Shown here piece by piece: positions 38,520 through 46,961 of a DNA stretch of 64,000 nt (the first letter of the stretch is position 1; each line of letters opens with the position of its first letter). The DNA is from Chloroherpetonaceae bacterium (GTDB lineage Bacteria > Bacteroidota > Chlorobiia > Chlorobiales > Thermochlorobacteraceae), in contig JANWWA010000001.1 of the NCBI GenBank assembly GCA_025056565.1, forward strand, positions 432,256-496,255, read 5' to 3'. A program made the translations under genes and the position numbers. The notes beneath the pieces were generated by a model. The model was not told where the DNA came from. It saw only the letters and a list, made by a program, of their open reading frames with translations, and ran no database searches.

Positions 38520-39179
38520 ATGCAAGTGTTCGTTCTCATTTCTCTGCTTTTCGCTTCCTTTGTGCTATACAGTGAAGCTCAAACTAAACCTGAGAATGCG
38601 CTCACCATGTCGCAAGTTACAAATGGGCAAACGGAGGTTATGACGGTTGGTGGCGGTTGTTTTTGGTGCGTAGAAGCCGTCTTCCAGCGAGTAGAAGGTG
38701 TCTTGAAGGTAGAGTCGGGCTACGCAGGTGGCACGGTGCCTAATCCAACCTATCAGCAGGTCTGCACCGGCACCACTGGACACGCAGAGGTCGTGCAAGT
38801 AACATTTGACCCAAAGAAAATTTCCTACAAAGAACTTTTAGAAATTTTTTTCCGCACTCATGACCCTACTACGCCTAATCGCCAAGGCAATGATGTAGGG
38901 CCTCAATACCGCTCCATTATTCTCTACCACAGTGAGGCGCAGCGCCAGATTGCTGAAGAGGTCATCCGTGAAACCAATGCTGCAAAAATTTGGCGAGACC
39001 CCATCGTCACAGAAGTGGTGCCTTTCACGGTTTTCTACAAAGCCGAAGCTTATCATCAAAATTACTACAACCAAAACCGCCTGCGTAATCCATACTGCAT
39101 TTTTGTTATTGACCCGAAGGTAGAAAAACTGCGAAAGGAGTATAAAGCCAAGCTAAAAAAAGAATACGCCAAAGATTGA
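38520..39179 (+). CDS. msrA: Peptide-methionine (S)-S-oxide reductase, exported
   Basis: Reduces methionine-S-sulfoxide in proteins. The 219-residue product has the active-site motif GGGCFWC (Cys47) followed by [31 protein letters not shown], and [10 protein letters not shown]. An N-terminal signal peptide ([17 protein letters not shown]) puts it in the periplasm. No MsrB domain is fused. It ends 50 bp after the TonB receptor, so it may be co-transcribed with fur and the receptor as an iron/oxidative-stress group. Confidence 0.94.
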   Translation: MQVFVLISLLFASFVLYSEAQTKPENALTMSQVTNGQTEVMTVGGGCFWCVEAVFQRVEGVLKVESGYAGGTVPNPTYQQVCTGTTGHAEVVQVTFDPKKISYKELLEIFFRTHDPTTPNRQGNDVGPQYRSIILYHSEAQRQIAEEVIRETNAAKIWRDPIVTEVVPFTVFYKAEAYHQNYYNQNRLRNPYCIFVIDPKVEKLRKEYKAKLKKEYAKD

Positions 39180-39262
39180 AGTTAGCTGCGTGATAGTTGC
39201 GTTTTGCAAGCTTGCGGGGACACGTTTTTGTGAGCGAGCAATAGGTTTGAACCATGTGCAAC

Positions 39263-39640
39263 CTAATGCCCCAGGTAAATCGATTGGTCTGGAATAAACA
39301 CCGTCACATCGCCATAGATGCGGCACTGGCACCCTAAGCGCGATTTGAGCGTCAGTCCGACTGCTTCATCGAGTTGCTCTTCTTCTTCTTCGCTCATCTC
39401 AGGTAAATTTTCCATTCCCTTCTCAATAATCACATGGCAAGTTGAGCAAGCACACGCGCCCCCGCAGTTGTGCTGCAGGCGAATCGCATTTTCCATACAG
39501 GCTTCCAGAATAGTCGTGCCTTCATCTACCTCTACTACACGCTCTACACCGGGCTGATTGTAAAAGTGGAAGGTTACCTTGTGGCGTGGCGTAGTTACCG
39601 CCTCAGGCTTCCCCAATGTGCTTGTTTGACTTGCACTCAT
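39263..39640 (-). CDS. fdx: Isc/adrenodoxin-type [2Fe-2S] ferredoxin
   Basis: A 125-residue ferredoxin. The cluster-binding sequence NCGGACACSTCHV (C-x5-C-x2-C) and the fourth ligand in RLGCQCRI match the adrenodoxin/Isc ferredoxin family, as does the acidic helix MSEEEEEQLDEA between them. It likely gives electrons to iron-sulfur-cluster assembly; the HscB co-chaperone gene is at 54.8 kb but not adjacent. The ATG at 39640 is preferred to the GTG at 39649. Confidence 0.87.
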   Translation of the reverse strand: MSASQTSTLGKPEAVTTPRHKVTFHFYNQPGVERVVEVDEGTTILEACMENAIRLQHNCGGACACSTCHVIIEKGMENLPEMSEEEEEQLDEAVGLTLKSRLGCQCRIYGDVTVFIPDQSIYLGH

Positions 39641-39742
39641 TGCTGTCACTTATTTGTTGTTGTATCAGTGAGAACGCATTTAGAGGTCACTTCATTTCGG
39701 GCTTTTGGTTGTGCTCGGTTTAGCACTTACCTTTGCGCCCAG

Positions 39743-40549
39743 CTACTTTGGTCGGCTTCGGAAGCGCAACTCCATTTCGCGCACCTTTAGCTGCAGCTCC
39801 TCGAGAGGTAGTTGCAGGTAGTAGTTAACAAGGTCGCGAATCATCAGCATTCGCACATTGCTATCGGTGGTCAGTCCCTGCCGGCGCTTTTCTTCAATGA
39901 TTTGCACGAGGTTGCCACTTGCCAACTCTTCGGCTGTCAGTACATACATTTCACTGCCCTTGTCATTTGCTGATTTAATCGCTAAGCGGTCAGGCGTAAT
40001 GCTGGGCGGCGGCACACTTACGCCAGTCATTGGCACTGGCGCTTGTTGTGGTGCGGCTTGTGGCGCTGGAGCAGGTGACGCATGATGACTCTCTTCCGCT
40101 TCGCTTTGCGCTTGAATCATTTTGTTGGTGGTATCACGCAAGCGCTGCGAGAGAATTTTGATAAAGTTGAGTAGAATTTTAATTGCTTCATTCGGTCGGC
40201 TCTGAATCATCCGGTCGAAGTTATACTTCGGCATCACCAGCAGCTCAGAATACTCTCGCACAATAGCAGAGGCAGAACGCTTCTGTTGCTCGAAGAGCGA
40301 CATTTCGCCTAACAAAGCACCCGGCCCTAAGGTAAGAAAGACCACATCCTCGCCTGCTGCGTTTTTCTTTGCCAAATCTACCTTGCCTGATAGAATCACA
40401 TACATAATTTGACCGACAATTAAATTTTCTCTAAAGAGCACATAGCCGGGCTCAAAACTCTTGATAAAGGCATACTTGATAATTTGGTCCATTTCCTCAG
40501 GCGAGATCCCTTCAAAAATTGGTATGTTCGACGGGTCTATTTTTCGCAT
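39743..40549 (-). CDS. Cyclic-nucleotide-binding-domain protein without DNA-binding domain
   Basis: A 268-residue protein. Residues 10-130 form a cNMP-binding domain (PIFEGISPEEMDQIIKYAF, FEPGYVLFRENLIVGQIMYVILSGKVDL, GPGALLGEMSLFEQQKRSASA). A helix leads to a Pro/Ala/Gln-rich linker (about 155-185), then a C-terminal helical domain of about 75 residues (SEMYVLTAEELASGNLVQIIEEKRRQG). The usual Crp helix-turn-helix is not seen. It may be a scaffold or sensor protein. The ATG at 40549 is used, since the upstream frame looks non-coding. Confidence 0.78.
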   Translation of the reverse strand: MRKIDPSNIPIFEGISPEEMDQIIKYAFIKSFEPGYVLFRENLIVGQIMYVILSGKVDLAKKNAAGEDVVFLTLGPGALLGEMSLFEQQKRSASAIVREYSELLVMPKYNFDRMIQSRPNEAIKILLNFIKILSQRLRDTTNKMIQAQSEAEESHHASPAPAPQAAPQQAPVPMTGVSVPPPSITPDRLAIKSANDKGSEMYVLTAEELASGNLVQIIEEKRRQGLTTDSNVRMLMIRDLVNYYLQLPLEELQLKVREMELRFRSRPK

Positions 40550-40758
40550 CTTTGCGGGATTGAAAGATCGTTGAAGATTGTTATATCGCGAATTTGGTCT
40601 GCGCACTTCTCTCTTTCTGCGCCGCCCAAGTAGTAATATAATTTTTTAGCGCCAATATCCATACCTTTGCGTTCCGTGCTGCCCAAAGCGGCAACTGCAC
40701 CAAGTTTTCTATCGTAGCGTTGGGTTGCAAATGCCTGAAATCTATCCTAAACTGCGGT

Positions 40759-41250
40759 ATGCTTTCATCGCTTTGCATTGTCCCAGTTCAGGCTGAACAC
40801 AAAGCGCCGATTGGCGCACTGCTGCAAGAGACTGGCATGTTTCGGCCCGATGAAATTGCCGTTGCACTTGAACTGATTGATGAGACGCTTGCCCGCAATG
40901 GAAACCTTACGCCTGAAGATTACCACACTTTTGTGGCTCTTAGTGCCGAGCGTGTAGTAGGCTATGTGTGTTTTGGCAAAACACCGATGACCACTTCTAC
41001 TTTTGACCTTTACTGGATTGCTGTGTCCCCGTCCGAGCAAGGCAAAGGCATTGGTCAGAGACTATTTGAATTTGCTTGCCAACGTATTCAAGAGATGGGT
41101 GGGCGACTGCTTGTAATTGAGACTGCCTCTCAGCCAAAATATGCGCCCACGCGTCAGTTTTATGAACGAATGGGCTGCACAGAAGTAGCCCGAATTAAAG
41201 ACTTTTACAGCCTTGGAGACGACAAACTCATCTACACAAAATCACTCTAA
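40759..41250 (+). CDS. GNAT-family N-acetyltransferase
   Basis: A 163-residue acetyltransferase. Motif A, the acetyl-CoA site, is visible in YWIAVSPSEQGKGIGQRLFEFACQ (Q-x-x-G-x-G), with the C-terminal part in KYAPTRQFYERMGCTEVARIKDFY. The substrate is unknown. The ATG at 40759 is chosen; the frame opens at a TTG 39 bases upstream. The last 38 bases overlap the start of murI. TACCTTTG at 40662-40669 is a possible -7 promoter element without a clear -33. Confidence 0.84.
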   Translation: MLSSLCIVPVQAEHKAPIGALLQETGMFRPDEIAVALELIDETLARNGNLTPEDYHTFVALSAERVVGYVCFGKTPMTTSTFDLYWIAVSPSEQGKGIGQRLFEFACQRIQEMGGRLLVIETASQPKYAPTRQFYERMGCTEVARIKDFYSLGDDKLIYTKSL

Positions 41251-42067
41251 GCGAGCGCTGGCTGAAGCCCCGATTGGCGTTTTTGATTCGGGTGTGGGTG
41301 GCCTGACAGTTGTGCGCCGCATTGTTGAGCGACTACCTACTGAGCACATCGTCTACTTTGGCGATACTGCACGTGTGCCATATGGTACGAAATCTGTGCC
41401 TACGATTCGCAAATATGCAGCCGAAAACACTGCTCTTTTGCTTCGGGAATCTCCCAAATTGATTGTAGTGGCTTGTAACACCGTCTCCGCATTAGCCTTA
41501 GATGTGGTGCAAGCAGTGGCAGCGGATATTCCAGTTCTTGGGGTCGTGACTGCTGGCGCTCGGCTTGCACTTGAGCGCAGCACGCATCGGCGCATCGGTG
41601 TAATTGGCACAGAAGCAACTATTGCTTCGCAAGCCTATCATCGAGAACTTTCTCGTCTTTGTCAGCATGCTACGATTGTCTCCAAAGCGTGCCCGCTATT
41701 TGTGCCACTTGCTGAAGAAGGTTTCACGACACATCGCGCCACTCACCTGATTGCGGAAGAATATCTCTCCGAATTGCGCAACGCTGGTATCGACACGCTT
41801 ATCTTGGGTTGCACACACTACCCCCTCCTACGCAGCGTGATTGCCGATGTGATGGGAGAAGACGTCTTTATTGTTGACTCTGCTGAAGCCGTCGCTATTG
41901 AAGTCGAAACACTCCTTACACGGTCTGGGCTACTTAACCTCAGCAATACTATGCGCCGCACCAAATTTATGGTAAGCGACTTGCCGCAGAAATTTCATCA
42001 GCTTGCTGAGCGCTTCTTGGGCTTTGCGCTTAGCCAACCCGAGCTTATCCTATGGGATTCACTTTGA
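41213..42067 (+). CDS. murI: Glutamate racemase
   Basis: Makes D-glutamate for peptidoglycan. The 284-residue protein has IGVFDSGVGGLTVVRRI, both catalytic Cys (Cys88 in VVACNTVSA and Cys200 in LGCTHYPLL), and YFGDTARVPYGTKS. The only start codon between the upstream in-frame stop and the conserved region is a TTG at 41213, which overlaps the GNAT gene by 38 bp. Translation is therefore likely coupled to the gene before it. Confidence 0.94.
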   Translation: METTNSSTQNHSKRALAEAPIGVFDSGVGGLTVVRRIVERLPTEHIVYFGDTARVPYGTKSVPTIRKYAAENTALLLRESPKLIVVACNTVSALALDVVQAVAADIPVLGVVTAGARLALERSTHRRIGVIGTEATIASQAYHRELSRLCQHATIVSKACPLFVPLAEEGFTTHRATHLIAEEYLSELRNAGIDTLILGCTHYPLLRSVIADVMGEDVFIVDSAEAVAIEVETLLTRSGLLNLSNTMRRTKFMVSDLPQKFHQLAERFLGFALSQPELILWDSL

Positions 42068-42076
42068 GCATATATG

Positions 42077-42457
42077 CTAAAACGCTCGCCGCTTTTGGTA
42101 AAGCCGTGCTGCTTCGTCTGCTGTTTTTACCAAACTTGGAATGTTAAGTGGCTTGGTGAAAAACTGATAAATGATGCGCTCCTTGAGATAAGGTTCCACT
42201 TTTTCAAAGTCCACAAAGCCTGACATCATAATGATGAAGATGTCTTTGTCCACCTCTTTGATTTTACGTGCCAGCTCTATCCCATTCATTTCAGGCATTG
42301 AGTAATCCACAATGCAGACAGCCACCTCTCCTTTATGTGCTTTCACAAAGTCTAAGGCTGGCTTGCCCGACGAGAAGGCTTCGGCTTTGCCCGTCATCGA
42401 AAAAAGCTGTTTGAGTGCCTCTAAGAGCTCGAGGTTGTCATCGACAATGACAATCAT
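42077..42457 (-). CDS. Single-domain response regulator
   Basis: A 126-residue receiver domain with nothing else attached. The phosphorylated Asp51 lies in VCIVDYSMPEMNG, the acidic pair in IVDDN, the conserved Ser79 in MMSG, and Lys102 in FFTKPL. It is probably a CheY- or Spo0F-like phosphorelay or motility protein. It ends 10 bp from murI (convergent) and follows the GDPD gene by 13 bp on the same strand. Confidence 0.88.
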   Translation of the reverse strand: MIVIVDDNLELLEALKQLFSMTGKAEAFSSGKPALDFVKAHKGEVAVCIVDYSMPEMNGIELARKIKEVDKDIFIIMMSGFVDFEKVEPYLKERIIYQFFTKPLNIPSLVKTADEAARLYQKRRAF

Positions 42458-42470
42458 AAGTTTTTTAAGG

Positions 42471-43391
42471 TTAGCGTTGGTGAAGCGTTGAGGCTACATC
42501 AGGATAATCGGTGATGATGCCGTCGACGCCCATATCTAACAGGCATTTCATCTCGTCCAAATCATTGACTGTCCAAGGAATGAGTTTCATTCGTCGCTTG
42601 TGCACCTCCTCTACAAGTTCTGGTGTTACCAGTCGGTAGTATGGGCTGTAGATGTCGGGCGTAAAGCCTAATTGCCACAGGTTTTCATTCAGGCTCAGTG
42701 TATTGTCTACTAGCAGCGCAAGCGTGACAGTGGAATCAATAGCGCGCATCGCTTGGAGCGCTCGCACATCAAACGACTGCACGGTGGCACGCGTGAGCAT
42801 TCCTGCTTCATATAGCTCCTTGTAGAGCAACTGAGCAAATTCTTCGGGTGAAGGGTGGAATTTGCCGTCGCCCTCTGGGGTGCTTTTGATTTCAATGTTG
42901 AAGCGTACAGGTGGTAAGTTATGTTTTAGGCAATATGCCTCTACCTCACGAAACACTTCCGAGAGCAAAGGCTTAATAGCTGGCATTGCCTGCTGCTTGG
43001 GAAAGCGGGCGTGTCCACGCTTGCCTACGTCAAAACGCAGTATCTCATCGTAGGTCATCTCATAGATGTTGAATTGCTTTTCCTCGCTCTTCTCAACTGG
43101 TTTGCCCGATGGGGCAGTGCTAATCTCGTGTGAAAACCACGGCTCGTGTGAGACCACTACTCGACGGTCTTTTGAGATGACCACATCACATTCTAAGGTT
43201 GTCACGCCATACTCTAAGGCTTTGAGAAAGGCAGGAATAGTGTTCTCAGGCAAAAGTCCACGTGCGCCACGGTGTCCTTGCAAATCAAAGGCTCTGCGTT
43301 GGGGTGCTTGCGTCATAGAGGGTGATGGTGTTATGCTTGCGCAGCCCAGTAGGCATATTGCAATGCAGCAGATTAGTTGTTGAGCTGCCAT
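42471..43391 (-). CDS. Glycerophosphodiester phosphodiesterase lipoprotein
   Basis: Hydrolyses glycerophosphodiesters to glycerol-3-phosphate and an alcohol. The 306-residue protein has a lipobox in ICLLGCAS, so it should be a lipoprotein. The TIM-barrel GDPD motifs are present: QGHRGARGLLPENTIPAF, YGVTTLECDVVISKDRRVVVSHE, FNIEIKST and the C-terminal MKLIPWTVNDLDEMKCLLDMGVDGIITDYP. It lies 2 bp downstream of the NtrC-type regulator, so these share a transcript. Confidence 0.91.
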   Translation of the reverse strand: MAAQQLICCIAICLLGCASITPSPSMTQAPQRRAFDLQGHRGARGLLPENTIPAFLKALEYGVTTLECDVVISKDRRVVVSHEPWFSHEISTAPSGKPVEKSEEKQFNIYEMTYDEILRFDVGKRGHARFPKQQAMPAIKPLLSEVFREVEAYCLKHNLPPVRFNIEIKSTPEGDGKFHPSPEEFAQLLYKELYEAGMLTRATVQSFDVRALQAMRAIDSTVTLALLVDNTLSLNENLWQLGFTPDIYSPYYRLVTPELVEEVHKRRMKLIPWTVNDLDEMKCLLDMGVDGIITDYPDVASTLHQR

Positions 43392-43393
43392 TT

Positions 43394-44818
43394 CTAATCT
43401 GACTTGGCTTCAATTCCCAAACGTTTCATCTGGTAGCGGAGTACATGGCGTTCAATACCCAAGAGCTTTGCGGCTCTCAACTGATTGCCCTCAGTTTGTG
43501 CTAGCGCTGCTAAGATGTGCTCACGCTCAATTTGCTCGAGGTAATCTTTGAGTGAAAAGTGTTCTGGAATTTTTATCGGCTCTTTTTCTTTGTGCGCATT
43601 TGCTGCACCAGATGTATGGGTTGCATTGGCTACAGGCTTAGTGGGCATTTCCACTTTGAGTGCTAAGTGCTCAGGCTGAATGCAAGCACCACTGGGCGCG
43701 ACAATGACCGCACGCTCGACGGCATTTTTCAGCTCCCGCACGTTGCCTTTCCATTGGTAAGAGAGCATCGCTTGGATGGCTTCATCGGAAAATTCCAAAC
43801 GCTTGCGCATAGCGTGGGAGAAGGTATTGAGAAAGAAGTCTGCCAGTTGCAAAATGTCATCGGGTCGCTCTCGCAATGGTGGCAGTGTAATCGGCATCAC
43901 CTGTAAGCGGTAGTAGAGGTCTTCACGGAATTCACCTTTTTCAATAGCCAGTGCAAGGTCTTTGTTAGTGGCCGCAATGATGCGTACATCGGTCTTAATA
44001 TCCCTTAGGCCTCCTATGCGCCGGAACGATTTAGAATCCATTACTTTCAAAATTTTAGCTTGCGTGGCTAACGGCATATCACCAATCTCATCGAGGAAGA
44101 TTGTGCCACCATCAGCGTATTCAAACAGCCCAATTTTTTTGCTGCGTGCATCGGTAAACGCACCTGGCTCGTAGCCAAATAGCTCTGACTCCAGCAAGTT
44201 ATCTGGAATCGCTGCGCAGTTAATCTCCACAAAAGGCTTTTGCTTGCGTGCCGAGTTGAGATGCACGAACTTGGCTACATGCTCCTTGCCTGTGCCACTC
44301 TCTCCCAGAATTAGGACAGTTGTGTCGTTGGTTTGTGCCACTTGTGCAGCCAGCTCATAGACTCGAGTCATCTGTGGCGATGGACAGAGGATAAATTCTG
44401 AATCAGCGATGCGCTTGGCGGCACTTTCACGCAGGAAGCGAATTTGATTTCTCAGCGAGATTTTCTCAGCCAGCTTGGCTACCGCTAACTTGAGCACATC
44501 TAACTCAAAAGGTTTCAGCAAATAGTCTGCTGCTCCCAAACGCAGAGCTTGCACCGCAGTTGGCACGGAGTTGTAAGCCGTTAGCATCAAGACCTGCATG
44601 CTTTCATCGAGCTTGCGTAGCTCGGTGAGCAACTGCAGCCCGTTCATATCGGGCATCATAAAGTCCAAAATTGCAATGTCAGGGGCAAATTTCTTTGCGA
44701 TACTCAGTGCCTCTCTGCCATTGCTTGCGGTCTCTACCGTGTATCCCTCTTCTGAGAGTGCCTCTTTGATGAATGCTAAAATGGTATGCTCGTCGTCGAC
44801 AACCAGAACCGTTGTCAT
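43394..44818 (-). CDS. Sigma-54-dependent response regulator (NtrC family)
   Basis: A 474-residue regulator. Receiver domain 1-120 with Asp52 (AILDFMMPDMNG) and Lys in LLKPFE. AAA+ domain about 140-380, with Walker A GESGTGKE, the sigma-54 loop reading GAFTDA rather than GAFTGA, and Walker B GGTIFLDEIGDM. The Fis-type helix-turn-helix is at the end (ILAALAQTEGNQLRAAKLLGIERHVLRYQMKRLG). No sensor kinase is adjacent; the GDPD lipoprotein and a single-domain regulator follow in the same unit. Target genes are unknown. Confidence 0.92.
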   Translation of the reverse strand: MTTVLVVDDEHTILAFIKEALSEEGYTVETASNGREALSIAKKFAPDIAILDFMMPDMNGLQLLTELRKLDESMQVLMLTAYNSVPTAVQALRLGAADYLLKPFELDVLKLAVAKLAEKISLRNQIRFLRESAAKRIADSEFILCPSPQMTRVYELAAQVAQTNDTTVLILGESGTGKEHVAKFVHLNSARKQKPFVEINCAAIPDNLLESELFGYEPGAFTDARSKKIGLFEYADGGTIFLDEIGDMPLATQAKILKVMDSKSFRRIGGLRDIKTDVRIIAATNKDLALAIEKGEFREDLYYRLQVMPITLPPLRERPDDILQLADFFLNTFSHAMRKRLEFSDEAIQAMLSYQWKGNVRELKNAVERAVIVAPSGACIQPEHLALKVEMPTKPVANATHTSGAANAHKEKEPIKIPEHFSLKDYLEQIEREHILAALAQTEGNQLRAAKLLGIERHVLRYQMKRLGIEAKSD

Positions 44819-44878
44819 ACCTCACTTTCCCAGCAGAATATTGGGTTAAATGATTTCGGTGTGCACTTCCCTTGTTTG

Positions 44879-44952
44879 TGCCCTTGGGCAGAATCGAACT
44901 GCCGACACACGGTTTAGGAAACCGCTGCTCTATCCACTGAGCTACAAGGGCA
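44879..44952 (-). tRNA. tRNA-Arg (anticodon CCT)
   Basis: On the minus strand a full cloverleaf of 74 bases. Acceptor TGCCCTT pairs with AAGGGCA. The D arm has AGCTC...GAGC, and the anticodon stem GCGGT/ACCGT closes the loop TTCCTAA with anticodon CCT. The T arm GGCAG/CTGCC holds TTCGATT. It reads AGG arginine codons. The CCA end is not encoded. Confidence 0.95.
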
Positions 44953-45100
44953 AGCTATGTCTGACTTTACTACGCTGAGACTTGCCGCACGACTTACTTT
45001 GCCTGCACGCTGAGAGAGCGGCGCAAAACTTGTTTTCGGCGTTCAGGGTTTACTTGGCAATATAACCGTTTTTAGCCGATAACGAAACACTTTCTTTGAA

Positions 45101-46204
45101 ATGTGGCGCAAGGCTTTCTTGGCATCGGCCGTCATCGTTGCCTTTTCCTTTGCAGCCTTTGTTGCGTGCCAGCAGCGCAGCGAGTTTGACTATGCCTCAC
45201 CAGCCTACTCGCTGCTTTTCCCGAAAGACCACGCCGCTCATCCGTCTTTCCGAACTGAGTGGTGGTATTACACGGGACATCTCCGTGCTGCAAGCGGACA
45301 GGAATTTGGCTACCAGCTCACTTTCTTCCGCACTGCTCTTTCTCTTGCCGACCAGCCGCACACCGACGGCGGCGCCCGCAAGCAAATCTATTTTGCCCAC
45401 TTTGCGATTACTGACGAGACAAACGGTAAGTTCTACCACAAAGAAAAACAGTCGCGTGGCACTTTCGGCGATGCAAACGCACACACTGAGTATTACAAGG
45501 TCTTCATCGGTAATTGGTCCGTGCAAGATCTCGGCAAATACACGCTGCTCCAAGCTGAAACAGACACAATTGAGCTCACGCTTATTCTCGAACCCTTAAA
45601 ACCAGCTGCCCTGCACGGTGAAAAAGGTTACTCGCAGAAAGGTGAGCTTTCTCAAAATGCCTCCATGTATTACTCCTACACGCGCCTTAGGTCTATTGGT
45701 GCGCTCACGGTGCAAGGACAGCGCTACCTTGTCGAGGGTGATAGCTGGCACGACCATGAATTCGGCACATCACAGCTTGAGCCACAATCTGTCGGTTGGG
45801 ATTGGTTTTCTATGCAGCTCTCCGATAGCACAGAACTCATGCTCTTTTGCATTCGCCAAGCTGATGGCAGCATCAACCGCTTCTCTAGCGGCACATTTAT
45901 TGACCAAAGCGGTCAAACGCAGCACCTGCACAAGGAAGATTTTGCCGTAGAAGTCTTAGAGACCTACACATCGAAGAAGTCTGGCGCGACTTATCCTGCC
46001 AAGTGGACCGTGCGTGTGCCGAAGCTAAGATTTGAAGCCACACTTGCACCGACGGTGCAAGACCAAGAGCTGCTTACGGAAGAATCCACGCGCATTACTT
46101 ATTGGGAAGGAAGCGTTAAAATTACAGGTATGTGCAACGGTCAGCCTCTTTCAGGCAAGGGTTATGTGGAACTTACAGGTTATGCCAAACCAATTAGCTT
46201 TTAA
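45101..46204 (+). CDS. AttH/CrtC-like predicted secreted hydrolase, lipoprotein
   Basis: A 367-residue protein with an N-terminal signal and lipobox (AAFVACQQ). The body has the two-lipocalin-like-domain pattern of the COG5621 family, which contains AttH and carotenoid 1,2-hydratases: SFRTEWWYYTGHLRA, FGYQLTFFRTAL, DSWHDHEFGTSQL, GWDWFSMQLSD, and ITYWEGSVKI near the end. These proteins are mostly 'predicted secreted hydrolases' of unknown substrate. Lipoprotein sorting and the lack of nearby carotenoid genes make a carotenoid role less likely. The methyltransferase at 46226 follows by 21 bp. Confidence 0.82.
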   Translation: MWRKAFLASAVIVAFSFAAFVACQQRSEFDYASPAYSLLFPKDHAAHPSFRTEWWYYTGHLRAASGQEFGYQLTFFRTALSLADQPHTDGGARKQIYFAHFAITDETNGKFYHKEKQSRGTFGDANAHTEYYKVFIGNWSVQDLGKYTLLQAETDTIELTLILEPLKPAALHGEKGYSQKGELSQNASMYYSYTRLRSIGALTVQGQRYLVEGDSWHDHEFGTSQLEPQSVGWDWFSMQLSDSTELMLFCIRQADGSINRFSSGTFIDQSGQTQHLHKEDFAVEVLETYTSKKSGATYPAKWTVRVPKLRFEATLAPTVQDQELLTEESTRITYWEGSVKITGMCNGQPLSGKGYVELTGYAKPISF

Positions 46205-46225
46205 CGAAACAGAGAGCGAGACACT

Positions 46226-46846
46226 ATGTTTGACAAATTGCCCAAAGCAGCTTTCCTGCGACAAGACAACTCACCCGACGAGATTTTTTACAGCATTCCA
46301 CGCTTTGTTACGCACATTGATGACGGTGCTATTGCTGCCGTGACACAACTTTACCGTGAATACTTTCCGCCCGACTCAGCCATTTTGGACTTGATGAGCA
46401 GTTGGGTGAGCCATCTACCAGAAGAGATTTCCTATCGTCGTGTGGTGGGCTTAGGCATGAACCGAGAGGAGCTGGCTGCCAACCCACGCCTGACCGAGTT
46501 TGTGGTGCACAATCTCAACACCAATCCAAAGTTACCGTTTGGCGATGAGGAGTTTGATGCCGCTGGCATTTGCGTCTCAATTGATTATCTCATTGACCCT
46601 ATTGCTGTGCTGCGCGATTTAGGGCGCGTCATGAAGCCCAATGCCCCCGTAGTGATTACCTTTTCTAACCGCTGCTTTCCCACCAAAGCCATTTTGATAT
46701 GGCTCTACACCGACGATTTACAGCACTTGCATCTGGTCAAGCGTTTCTTGGAAGAGGCTGGCAATTGGTATCAGATTGAGTGCTTAGACCGCAGCCCAGC
46801 GCAAGGCGACCCGCTTTATGCAGTTGTGGCGCGGCGCAAGCCATAG
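46226..46846 (+). CDS. SAM-dependent methyltransferase-like protein
   Basis: A 206-residue protein with a class I methyltransferase type 11 layout: SAILDLMSSWVSHLP (motif I region, without the usual G-x-G), VVGLGMNREELAANPRL (motif-II acidic region weak), LPFGDEEFDAAGICVSIDYLIDP, then LRDLGRVMKPNAPVVITFSNR. The DLMSSWVSHLP form is shared with a widespread conserved methyltransferase-like family in cyanobacteria and plastids. Substrate and even SAM use are unproven. It lies 21 bp after the AttH-like gene, likely one transcript. Confidence 0.74.
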   Translation: MFDKLPKAAFLRQDNSPDEIFYSIPRFVTHIDDGAIAAVTQLYREYFPPDSAILDLMSSWVSHLPEEISYRRVVGLGMNREELAANPRLTEFVVHNLNTNPKLPFGDEEFDAAGICVSIDYLIDPIAVLRDLGRVMKPNAPVVITFSNRCFPTKAILIWLYTDDLQHLHLVKRFLEEAGNWYQIECLDRSPAQGDPLYAVVARRKP

Positions 46847-46961
46847 CCCCTTTGCCTTTACGAAATCGCTCACCCTACTTTTCAACTCTTGCCGCCTTGC
46901 AACGTTTTCATATCGCTTAAAGGTTTGCTACATTTGCCGCTCAAAAAAGCACTGACAGACC

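Noticed and set aside
45101..46204. Carotenoid 1,2-hydratase (CrtC) for the lipocalin-like gene
   Set aside because: The sequence fits the broader AttH/COG5621 group, has a lipoprotein signal, and lacks carotenoid genes nearby.
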